Part shown: one piece after another, positions 47,666 through 56,422 of the stretch
How the letters are laid out: each line of letters begins with the position of its first letter
Numbering within the stretch: the stretch's first letter is position 1
DNA from: an uncultured Clostridia bacterium
GTDB taxonomy: Bacteria > Bacillota > Clostridia > Christensenellales > UBA1242
Assembly (NCBI GenBank): GCA_947584415.1
Contig: CANPWN010000003.1
Location: forward strand, 34,391 to 98,390
Direction: 5' to 3'
Length of the DNA: 64,000 nt
Position numbers and translations under genes: made by a program
The notes under the pieces: model-generated
Seen by the model: only the letters and a program-made list of their open reading frames with translations
Databases searched by the model: none
Told to the model about the DNA's origin: nothing

Positions 47666-49261
47666 TCACTTATCTATTTTTATATCAGATTTATAAAAAG
47701 GTTTTGCTGTTTCTGGCACAGCAGGACCTTCCCATGTCTCTCGTTTGTATGGCGACTTTTGACTCTCTTCAATCTTTGGTGGTGGCTCTTCTTTTTTAGG
47801 GTTTTTATGAGGTTTTATTGCAAAAATGCCAATGCTGTTTAAAAGGACCTCTTCGCTGATTGAACATCCACCTTGCGTCAGATATGCTTGCATTGTGCCA
47901 ATCCAATTTGAAACATTCCAATCACCAATCATGTAATCAATTCTCTCACCATTTGCATCATATCTTGCCCGCATATCGTCAATTGTAAGTTCAGGATGGG
48001 CAAAAAATTCTTCATGAATTTGTTTGACTCTCAGCTCCGTAGTTATGTTAACGCCCGCATATCTGTTTATGTTCAGGGTTTTAAAAATGTCAGATATTTC
48101 TTCCTGCGACATCCTTCTGTGTGCCGGTTTTTTGCTGCGCCTCTTTGAACTTTGGAAAAATCCAATAGTTTTTAAAAGTTCAACATCCTTTTCGGTGAGT
48201 TTGCCTTCTCTGTATCTGACCTGAACATTTCTTATCCAACTTGACGCGTTCCAATCTTTAATAAAATAAGGTGGTTTTTTCACTTGATAAGTGCAAAAAT
48301 CTTTGAAAACAACACCCTTTTCTTGCATTTCCTGTCTTATCCTTTGCACGCCCTCTTCAATCGGAACGCCCTTTCTGCCCGACTTTCTATACAGCGCTTT
48401 TTCTTCCTCTGTTGACTTTTTTCGCGGCATATTAAGGGTTATACCCACTGACGCCAAAAGTTCGATTTCCTCTTGCGAATATGCGCCTTGTTTAAGAAGT
48501 GTTTTTGCATATACAATCCAATTTGACACATTCCAGCCATCAATATATTTGCATAGCGGCACTCTTTTGTCATATTTGTAAACGGATGCTTTTAGCAAGG
48601 AATAAATTGTTTTGTCCGGATGCTCGCTTAAATATTTCTTTATCTTCTGAACAGCCATCTCCACAGTGTGATATTCCATAACTTTGAAATCAAAACCCAT
48701 CTCTTCAAGTTGCGTTTTAATTTCTGGCTCTAACTGTCCTTCCTCAAATCGCTTTTTCATGTAAATAAGAAAATTCGTCGCGTTCCAACCGTCAATTTTG
48801 TAATAGTGATATTCCCCGTTGACACGATGCTTTATTTGAATGTCTTGAATTGTCAGGCCTGGGTGAGTTTCAAGTTCATGTCTTATCATATCCACACATT
48901 GTTGTGAGCGCAATATTCTTCCGCTGTTCGCCTGTGATTGTCGCTGCTCTGGATTTGAAATTGTTTCAACGCTTTTTCTTTCAACTTCCTCTTTGTTTGC
49001 CATTTTGACAACACTTTTCACCTTGTCAAGTCCAATTTCACAAAACGCCTTTGCTTGCGAAGACGAAAGTTCGCCTTTAATTAACCTTTTGAGTGCCACT
49101 TTTTGCCAAGCAGCGACATCAAAACTTGCTATGCTCCCTCTTTTAATAATATCTTCCACTTTCAACTCTGGGTGCAACAAAAGTTCAATCTTAACAAGTT
49201 CAATGGCAGCAAAAAAACTCGTTTCAAATTCCTCTAAGTTGCTTTTTTGCCTTTTTGCCAC
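47666..49261 (-). CDS. protein of about five helicase-associated (HA)-like repeats
   Basis: IDGWNVSNWIVYAKTLLKQGAYSQEEIELLASVGI, IKDWNASSWIRNVQVRYREGKLTEKDVELLKTIGF and related units. Confidence 0.6.
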   Translation of the reverse strand: MAKRQKSNLEEFETSFFAAIELVKIELLLHPELKVEDIIKRGSIASFDVAAWQKVALKRLIKGELSSSQAKAFCEIGLDKVKSVVKMANKEEVERKSVETISNPEQRQSQANSGRILRSQQCVDMIRHELETHPGLTIQDIQIKHRVNGEYHYYKIDGWNATNFLIYMKKRFEEGQLEPEIKTQLEEMGFDFKVMEYHTVEMAVQKIKKYLSEHPDKTIYSLLKASVYKYDKRVPLCKYIDGWNVSNWIVYAKTLLKQGAYSQEEIELLASVGITLNMPRKKSTEEEKALYRKSGRKGVPIEEGVQRIRQEMQEKGVVFKDFCTYQVKKPPYFIKDWNASSWIRNVQVRYREGKLTEKDVELLKTIGFFQSSKRRSKKPAHRRMSQEEISDIFKTLNINRYAGVNITTELRVKQIHEEFFAHPELTIDDMRARYDANGERIDYMIGDWNVSNWIGTMQAYLTQGGCSISEEVLLNSIGIFAIKPHKNPKKEEPPPKIEESQKSPYKRETWEGPAVPETAKPFYKSDIKIDK

Positions 49262-49339
49262 GAACTCACCTCTTTTAAAGCAATTTTACACCCAAAAAGG
49301 CCTTTTGTCAACAACAAAAAAAGCCACAACTGGGCTTTT

Positions 49340-49546
49340 TTATTCAAGATTGTATTTTTTCTTAAACTTGTCAACAGTTCCGCTGGCGTCAACAATTTTC
49401 TTCTTTCCTGTGAAGAACGGATGACACTTGTTGCAAATGTCAACATTGAGTGTGTCACCTTTGATTGTTGAACGAGTTTTAAATGTGTTGCCGCAAGCAC
49501 AAACAACTGTAACTTCGTGATAATCTGGATGAATTTTCTCTTTCAT
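49340..49546 (-). CDS. rpmE: 50S ribosomal protein L31 (zinc-binding type)
   Basis: [28 protein letters not shown]...[15 protein letters not shown]. Confidence 0.95.
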   Translation of the reverse strand: MKEKIHPDYHEVTVVCACGNTFKTRSTIKGDTLNVDICNKCHPFFTGKKKIVDASGTVDKFKKKYNLE

Positions 49547-49555
49547 AATTCCTCC

Positions 49556-49816
49556 TTAGTCCCCAACAAATGGAAGAAGTGCCACATTTCTAGCACGCTT
49601 GATTGCAAGTGCAAGTTTGCGTTGGTGATGAGAGCAAACCCCTGTTTGTCTCCTTGGCAAAATCTTTCCTTTTTCGGTGATAAATTTTCTAAGTTTTGCA
49701 ACATCTTTGTAATCAATTTCCTTTTCACCAGCAACACAGAAAGCACAAACTTTCTTCTTTGATGGCTTGCGGAATTTTTTTACAGTTTTTGTTTCTTCTG
49801 CTTTAACTTCGCTCAT
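49556..49816 (-). CDS. rpsR: 30S ribosomal protein S18
   Basis: [50 protein letters not shown]. Confidence 0.95.
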   Translation of the reverse strand: MSEVKAEETKTVKKFRKPSKKKVCAFCVAGEKEIDYKDVAKLRKFITEKGKILPRRQTGVCSHHQRKLALAIKRARNVALLPFVGD

Positions 49817-49828
49817 TGTTTTCTCCTT

Positions 49829-50245
49829 TTAAAATGGAAGAGAGTCGTCATCAATAGGCTCAAGCTCTGCAACAGGCTTGCCGTTTGGCTTTTCTTCTCT
49901 TGTTGCAGCAGGAGCATCTCCATCGTCTCTTCTTGCTCCAATAAATTCAACATTGTCTGCAACCACTTCGGTCACATATCTTCTTGAGCCGTCCTGCGCA
50001 TCATATGAGGAAGTTTGAATTCTGCCCTCAACAGCACATTTTGACCCCTTTTTCAAATATTTGTGGCAGTTTTCTGCCTGAGCACGCCAAACAACAATAT
50101 TGATGAAGTCAGCGTCTCTTTCACCTTCGGCATTTTGAAATCTTCTCTGCACTGCAATTGTAAATCTGCAAACTGACACACCGCCATTTGTGGTGCTAAG
50201 TTCTGGGTCGCGAGAAAGGTTTCCTATAAGAACAACTTTATTCAT
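49829..50245 (-). CDS. ssb: single-stranded DNA-binding protein
   Basis: MNKVVLIGNLSRDPELSTTNGGVSVCRFTIAVQRRF; acidic tail PIDDDSLPF. Confidence 0.95.
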   Translation of the reverse strand: MNKVVLIGNLSRDPELSTTNGGVSVCRFTIAVQRRFQNAEGERDADFINIVVWRAQAENCHKYLKKGSKCAVEGRIQTSSYDAQDGSRRYVTEVVADNVEFIGARRDDGDAPAATREEKPNGKPVAELEPIDDDSLPF

Positions 50246-50268
50246 ATTTTTCTCCTTGTGTTTTTCAA

Positions 50269-50550
50269 TTAAATTCTGACAAATTGATGACGCATAATGC
50301 CTTCAGTGATGTTCATAAGTTTGCTCATTGCATCAACTTCTTGTGCAGGCAGTTCCAACTTCATAAGCACATAGTAGCCTTCGTTTTTGAAGTTGATTTG
50401 ATAAGCGAGTTTTTTGATTCCCCACTTGTCAACGCCTTCCACTTTTCCACCTTTTGCCTCAACATAGCCACGGAACTTTTCAATGAGTTCTTCTTTCTTC
50501 TCGTCACTAAGTTCTGGCGTGATGATATACAAAACTTCGTATTTTGGCAT
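50269..50550 (-). CDS. rpsF: 30S ribosomal protein S6
   Basis: MPKYEVLYIITPELSDEKKEELIEKF...GIKKLAYQI. Confidence 0.93.
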   Translation of the reverse strand: MPKYEVLYIITPELSDEKKEELIEKFRGYVEAKGGKVEGVDKWGIKKLAYQINFKNEGYYVLMKLELPAQEVDAMSKLMNITEGIMRHQFVRI

Positions 50551-50729
50551 AATTTTTCCTCCTTTTGGACAATTTTGGCTCAAATTTTTGAAATTTGAGC
50601 AAGGATTTTTTATCGACTTAGTGAGTATAGCATAAATTTTCAAAAGGTGCAAGTAGAATTTTCAGGATTTTAAAAATTTTTAACTTAAAAGAAGGCCCAT
50701 GATTTTTCACAGTCCTTCTTTCTTAAAAT

Positions 50730-52673
50730 TTAGATTGTTATGTCGTCGGGATGAGTTAACATGTCTTGAATATATTCAGGACAATTTTCTAATTTTGGGG
50801 CATTCAAACTTGTCAAGGACAAATTGATGCATAAAAAATCGTCTCCCACACGCTCTAAATTAGGCAAATCCGCTATCTCTAAAACTGAATTAAATTCTAA
50901 AAAATAATTTCCTGCGTCCTTCAATTTTTGTAATGAAAGTGATTTTAATGACTTATTCCAATATAAGAAATCGTTCCTCACTTGCTCCAAACTCGGCAAG
51001 TCAACTGTTTCCAAAACTTCATTGTTTCTTAGAAAATAACTTCCTACATATTTCAATTTTGGCAACGAAAGCGTTTTTAAACCTTTATTTCTTAATAAAA
51101 AGCCATTTCCAACTTCTATTAAACTCGGCATGTCAACTGTTTCCAATGTTTCATTATGATACAGAAACATATTGCTCGCAACTATTAATTTTGGCAATGA
51201 AAGTGTTCTTAAACCTTTATTATACTGTAAAAAGGCATCTTCCACTTGTTCCAAACTCGGCAAGTCGACCGTTTCCAAAACTTCATTAGTCCATAAAAAA
51301 CCATCTCCTGTTTTCCTTAATTTTGGCAATGAAAGCGTTCTCAATTTTTTATTTAGGGCCAAGAAGTTGCCCCCTTCAAGTTCTAAATTAGGTAGGTCAA
51401 CTATTTTTAAATCTTCGTTTTGATGCAAAAAGAAATGCCCAACTTTCTTAATTTTTGGCAATGAAAGTGTTTTTAAGCCCTTATTGCACCTCAAGAAATA
51501 ATTTCCTGTTTCTTCCAATATTGGCAAGTCGACCGTTTCCAATTCTATGTTATCATACATAAAATCACCTTTTACCTTCTTTAATTTTGCCATTGAAAGC
51601 GTTTTTAGGCTTTCATTAAAGTATAAGAAATCATCTCCTATTTCTTCCACATTTGGATTGTTAAGCCCTATCATTTGGTTTTTCTCGTTCAAAGTCAGCT
51701 CAATTTTTTCGCCTTCTTTTGGAACGATGACAACAACTTTATTGCCATTTTCATCTTTTTTTGTTGAAATTTTGTCAATTTCACCCAAACTTTGAATAAA
51801 ACTGTCGTCTTCTTCATTTTTTTCACCATATAGAGTGACAGTCCCATTTTTCTGGTCAATGATATAATTTTCTGCAACAATGTATCTCAATTTGTCAAAC
51901 TCGACAACTTTTCCGTGGTCCAAAACAACATTGTTTTCACAATAACAAATGTCATCAAATTCAAGATTTACACGATAAAATCTTCCATCATCCCCAAGGC
52001 GATAGCCGTCCAATTCAAATCCGTTTTTCCCACCTGAAAGAGAAATATCATAAGTTTCTGTAAAAGCCTCTGTAAGTCCTGGGATTATATTGTCAAGATT
52101 GTTGCCAAATGTGGCATCAGGATTGTTGACGGTGTGATTGTATCTGTTTTTTATGGACAGTGTGCTATTTCTTCCTCTTGAAAATTGTATACTTATGACA
52201 CTTGTCCCATATTCATCTTGTCTTGTCGGTTTTGGAAAATCTTCCCTTCTTATTTCATCAACATTTTTCTTCACTGCAAACCAGACTCGGCAATAATCCA
52301 ATCGTCCTCCACGAAAAGTGCAAAGCACTTCTCTAGGTTTATAGTATTTTTTAAATGCTTGAACTTCCTCTTCTGTTTGGCATTCTGGAAAAAGAATGTA
52401 TCCTGCTTCATCCATCAATTCTTCCGGTGTTTTTTTGACAACTTCTTGCAGCGCGTCTTGTTCAACATCAACCAAACTAAAGATATAATCCTTAAATTCA
52501 TCTCGACATTTTATAACATCATTATATAACGACCTTGAAGGTCCAAAATGTTTTGAAATTATGGTTGAAAGCAAACCTTCTTGCTCCAAGATGGTCGGAA
52601 AAAGTTCTCTGCAAAAATGTGCAAAATTTTCACCATAATGTTTTTTCAAAAATTTTAAGTCTTTGTTTTCCAT
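50730..52673 (-). CDS. leucine-rich-repeat protein (13 units of 22 aa at C-terminus)
   Basis: Repeating NKGLKTLSLPKLKKV / NEVLETVDLPSLEQV. Confidence 0.8.
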   Translation of the reverse strand: MENKDLKFLKKHYGENFAHFCRELFPTILEQEGLLSTIISKHFGPSRSLYNDVIKCRDEFKDYIFSLVDVEQDALQEVVKKTPEELMDEAGYILFPECQTEEEVQAFKKYYKPREVLCTFRGGRLDYCRVWFAVKKNVDEIRREDFPKPTRQDEYGTSVISIQFSRGRNSTLSIKNRYNHTVNNPDATFGNNLDNIIPGLTEAFTETYDISLSGGKNGFELDGYRLGDDGRFYRVNLEFDDICYCENNVVLDHGKVVEFDKLRYIVAENYIIDQKNGTVTLYGEKNEEDDSFIQSLGEIDKISTKKDENGNKVVVIVPKEGEKIELTLNEKNQMIGLNNPNVEEIGDDFLYFNESLKTLSMAKLKKVKGDFMYDNIELETVDLPILEETGNYFLRCNKGLKTLSLPKIKKVGHFFLHQNEDLKIVDLPNLELEGGNFLALNKKLRTLSLPKLRKTGDGFLWTNEVLETVDLPSLEQVEDAFLQYNKGLRTLSLPKLIVASNMFLYHNETLETVDMPSLIEVGNGFLLRNKGLKTLSLPKLKYVGSYFLRNNEVLETVDLPSLEQVRNDFLYWNKSLKSLSLQKLKDAGNYFLEFNSVLEIADLPNLERVGDDFLCINLSLTSLNAPKLENCPEYIQDMLTHPDDITI

Positions 52674-52960
52674 TAGCCATAAATCCTTTTCAAAATGTAT
52701 TTTTTGTTTTTCGTTTGCAAACCGATCATATCTTCTTCAGCCATTTTGTCTATATTTTTTTCATCAAATGGTTCAAAAAAACAATGCGCAACATAGTCAA
52801 GCGATTTCGTGTTTAATAATGCGTCAGGCACAAACAACACATCACCCACTTCCGGTTTTGGCATGTCATAAAATTCAAGCAACAGGCGATGTTTGTTTTT
52901 GCCATTTTGAAGTTCATATTCGTTGTATGGACCTATTTTTATGATTTTTAATTTTATCAT
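52673..52960 (-). CDS. hypothetical protein
   Basis: MIKLKIIKIGPYNEYELQNGKNKHRLLLEFYDMPKPEVGDVLFV; overlaps LRR gene start. Confidence 0.55.
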   Translation of the reverse strand: MIKLKIIKIGPYNEYELQNGKNKHRLLLEFYDMPKPEVGDVLFVPDALLNTKSLDYVAHCFFEPFDEKNIDKMAEEDMIGLQTKNKKYILKRIYG

Positions 52961-53080
52961 ATCCGCTCCCTTTTTATTATAGCACATAAATAAACGCTTC
53001 TCAAGCCCTTTTATCATTTTTTTTCGCTTTGGAATAGAAACAAAATTGATGCACAAAATAGTTTAAAAGTGAGGTTCAAT

Positions 53081-53509
53081 ATGTCAGATACAATAAGTTT
53101 ATTGAAAGAATGTGATGCGGGAATTAAAATGGGCATTGAGGCCATAAACGAAGTGATTGAACACGTTAAAGACAAAGAGTTTAAACAAAAACTTGTCAAT
53201 TACAAAAAAGATTACAATTTTTTGCAAGATGAAATTCAAAAAATGCTGGATCGTTTTGACAAAGATGGCAAAAATCCAAATCCTATTGCCAAAGGGATGT
53301 CAAAAATGAAAACAGCAATAAAACTTTCGTTTAATGATACTGATGTAACAATTGCTGACCTCATGACAGAAGGCTGCAACATGGGCGTCAAATCTTTGAA
53401 CAAATATTTGAACGAATATAAAAAAGCGGATGACAAGGCAAAGGAACTTGCCAAAAAACTCATCCGCCTGATGGATAATCAAGAATTTGATATGAGAAAA
53501 TATTTGTGA
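53081..53509 (+). CDS. DUF2383/ferritin-like helical protein
   Basis: SLLKECDAGIKMGIEAINEVIEHVKDKEFKQKLVNYKKDYNFLQDEI...CNMGVKSLNKYLNEY. Confidence 0.55.
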   Translation: MSDTISLLKECDAGIKMGIEAINEVIEHVKDKEFKQKLVNYKKDYNFLQDEIQKMLDRFDKDGKNPNPIAKGMSKMKTAIKLSFNDTDVTIADLMTEGCNMGVKSLNKYLNEYKKADDKAKELAKKLIRLMDNQEFDMRKYL

Positions 53510-53519
53510 TTTTAACTAA

Positions 53520-56240
53520 TCAATCATTTTTGCCGCAGCATTGTTTGTATTTCTTTCCGCTGCCGCATGGACAAAGTTCATTTCTGCCGATCTTTCTTTC
53601 AGTGTTGACAACCGTTTTTTGAATTGTTGGCTTCTTGGCTTCTTCTTTCTTTTCTTCCGGCGTTGGCTCTTTGCGAGCAATAGGAGTGAAGGTTGGCCTG
53701 TTCATCTTTGGCTTTGGCTCTTCCATTTCAAAGTGGCTGACAAGCAGCAGTTGGCAGGTCGTCTGCCTGATTTTTGCAATCATTTTTTCAAAGAGTTCAT
53801 AGCCGTCTTTCTTGTAAGCCAACACTGGGTCTTGGTTGCCAAACCCACGCGAGAAAATTTCGTTTTTCATGATTTGCATGTCGTCAATATGGTTCATCCA
53901 ATTTGCATCAACAACTCTCAAAAGCACATATCTTTCAACATCCTCAAAGTTGACGCCAAAACTTTGTGCCTCTTCCATGCGCTCGTTATAACGCTTTTCA
54001 ATAACCTTCAAAAGTTTTTCAGCCACATCATTGACATCACAGTCCTCAACAAACTTTTCGTTAACTGTGTTTGAGCCTTTTTCAGTCCAGCCCTTTTCCA
54101 AATCAGCGTTAATTTCGCTCAAATCCCACTCAAAATAAGGCTTGTCCTCATCAAGATGATTTCTGACAATTTCGTTAATAATCTCAGGGAACATGCCCAT
54201 GATTTGGTCGTGGATAGGCTCGCCATCCAAAACTTTATTCCTTTGCTCATAAATGATTGTGCGCTGTGCGTTCATGACATCGTCAAACTGCAGCACAGTT
54301 TTTCTGGTTGAAAAGTTTTGAATTTCAATCTTCTTTTGAGCGGTTGAAATTTGTTTTGACAGAATTTTAAGTTGAATTGGCGTTGACTCGTCAATTCTAA
54401 ATGCCATGGCAATGCGTTTCATCTTGTCGCCGCCAAAACGCTTTAAAAGGTCGTCCTCCAAACTTAAGAAAAAGACACTTGAGCCTGGGTCGCCTTGACG
54501 AGCGGCACGACCACGGAGCTGATTGTCAATTCGTCTTGACTCATGGCGCTCTGTTCCAACAATATGCAAGCCGCCAAGAGCAACCACCTCTTCCTTTTCG
54601 GCGTCTGTTTGAGTCTTAAATTCTTTGTAAAGAGCGTTATATCTCTCCCTCGCCGCATTGAGTTTTTCATCATCAACAACATTGAACGCAGTGGCGTAAG
54701 AAATTTCCTCATCTGTGAATTTTTCGTCCTGCATTTTCTTTTTTGCAAGAAATTCTGGGTTTCCCCCCAACAAAATATCCGTTCCACGCCCCGCCATGTT
54801 TGTGGCAATTGTGACAGCACCCTTTCTGCCCGCTTGAGCGACAATGGCACTTTCTTGCTCATGGTTTTTGGCGTTCAAAACAACATGCTTAACTTTTTCG
54901 CGTTTGAGGGCTTTGGACAAATCTTCAGATTTTTCAATTGTCACTGTGCCGACCAAAACAGGCTGTCCAATTTCATTGCAACGCTTGATTTCTTCAACAA
55001 TGGCTTTGATTTTGCCAGCATAGGTCGTGTAAACAATGTCCGCTTCATCACGGCGGCGGTTTGGAAGATTTGGTGGAATTGTGACAACATCCAAACTGTA
55101 AATTGTCCTAAATTCGCCCTCCTCCGTTTTGGCAGTTCCCGTCATGCCTGAAAGTTTGTTGTAAAGGCGGAAATAGTTTTGAAAAGTGATGGTTGCAAGA
55201 GTCTTGTTTTCGTCCTTAATCTCAACATTTTCTTTGGCTTCAATTGCTTGATGAAGGCCATCATTAAATCTTCTGCCCGGCATAAGACGACCAGTGAATT
55301 CGTCAACAATGACAACTTCGCCGTCTTTAACAATATAGTTTTCATCACGGAACATGATAAAGTTTGCCTTCAAAGCGTTGTTAATATAGTGGTTAAGTTC
55401 CAGATTTTCAATGTCTGACAGGCTTTCAACACCAAAAAATCTTTCAGCTTTGGTGATTCCGCTTTCGGTGAGGTTGATTGCCTTGGTCTTTGGGTCAATT
55501 TCAATGTCCTTATCCTTCTTGATAGTCTTTGCAAATCTCTGAGCCTGAATATAGTCATCACTCGACTTGCCGCCCTTTCCAGAGATGATAAGTGGGGTTC
55601 TTGCTTCGTCAATCAAAATTGAGTCAACTTCGTCGACTATGGCAAAGTTCTGCCCACGCTGAACGCGTTGCTTTGGTGAAACCGCCATGTTGTCACGAAG
55701 ATAGTCAAAGCCAAGTTCGTTATTTGTGCAGTAAGTGATGTCAGCATTATACGCCTGGCGTTTTAAGTCTTCTTTCATATTTGAAACAATAACACCAACG
55801 CTCAGCCCCAAAAATTTGTAAACTTTGCCCATCCACTCGGCGTCACGCTTTGCCAAATATTCATTGACAGTGACAACATGCACGCCCTTTCCTGCAAGCG
55901 CATTTAAGTAAGCCGGCAGTGTCGCCACCAAAGTTTTACCTTCACCGGTTGCCATTTCAGCAATTCTGCCCTGATGAAGAGCAATGCCCCCCAAAATTTG
56001 AACATAAAAATGCTTCATGTTAAGCACACGAAATGCTCCTTCACGCACAACAGCATAAGCGTCAGGCAAAATGTCGTTCAAAGTTTCACCATCCGCGAGT
56101 CTCTTTTTTAACACCTCGGTCTGCGACTGAAGTTCACTGTCGGACATTGCTGCATACTTGTCCTCAAGGGCAATGACTTTGTTTGCAATCTTCTTTAATT
56201 TTCTCACTTGTGAGTTGTTTTCACTTCCAAAAAGTCCCAT
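53520..56240 (-). CDS. secA: preprotein translocase ATPase SecA
   Basis: EMATGEGKTLVATLPAYLNAL, DEVDSILIDEARTPLIIS, C-terminal CPCGSGKKYKQCCG. Confidence 0.97.
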   Translation of the reverse strand: MGLFGSENNSQVRKLKKIANKVIALEDKYAAMSDSELQSQTEVLKKRLADGETLNDILPDAYAVVREGAFRVLNMKHFYVQILGGIALHQGRIAEMATGEGKTLVATLPAYLNALAGKGVHVVTVNEYLAKRDAEWMGKVYKFLGLSVGVIVSNMKEDLKRQAYNADITYCTNNELGFDYLRDNMAVSPKQRVQRGQNFAIVDEVDSILIDEARTPLIISGKGGKSSDDYIQAQRFAKTIKKDKDIEIDPKTKAINLTESGITKAERFFGVESLSDIENLELNHYINNALKANFIMFRDENYIVKDGEVVIVDEFTGRLMPGRRFNDGLHQAIEAKENVEIKDENKTLATITFQNYFRLYNKLSGMTGTAKTEEGEFRTIYSLDVVTIPPNLPNRRRDEADIVYTTYAGKIKAIVEEIKRCNEIGQPVLVGTVTIEKSEDLSKALKREKVKHVVLNAKNHEQESAIVAQAGRKGAVTIATNMAGRGTDILLGGNPEFLAKKKMQDEKFTDEEISYATAFNVVDDEKLNAARERYNALYKEFKTQTDAEKEEVVALGGLHIVGTERHESRRIDNQLRGRAARQGDPGSSVFFLSLEDDLLKRFGGDKMKRIAMAFRIDESTPIQLKILSKQISTAQKKIEIQNFSTRKTVLQFDDVMNAQRTIIYEQRNKVLDGEPIHDQIMGMFPEIINEIVRNHLDEDKPYFEWDLSEINADLEKGWTEKGSNTVNEKFVEDCDVNDVAEKLLKVIEKRYNERMEEAQSFGVNFEDVERYVLLRVVDANWMNHIDDMQIMKNEIFSRGFGNQDPVLAYKKDGYELFEKMIAKIRQTTCQLLLVSHFEMEEPKPKMNRPTFTPIARKEPTPEEKKEEAKKPTIQKTVVNTERKIGRNELCPCGSGKKYKQCCGKND

Positions 56241-56342
56241 ATTTTCTCCTAACACCTATTTAGTTTACTAAATTTGCAAATTTAGTCAAGCAGATTAAGG
56301 CGCGGAAAGTGTCTAAACTTCAATAATTCCACTTAAATGGGT

Positions 56343-56371
56343 TTGACTTTGATATAAAAATATGTTATTAT
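56343..56371 (+). promoter_or_regulatory. sigma70-type promoter with extended -10
   Basis: TTGACT-17 nt-TATTAT with upstream TGt. Confidence 0.5.
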
Positions 56372-56422
56372 GTGAATAAAGTATGGGCACTTAACGCCCT
56401 TTTAAACAAAAGGAGAAATTTA

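Noticed and set aside
50760-51617. DNA repeats at 50.8-51.6 kb as a CRISPR-like or satellite array
   Set aside because: The 66-bp periodicity is in frame with the LRR coding sequence and explained by protein repeats.
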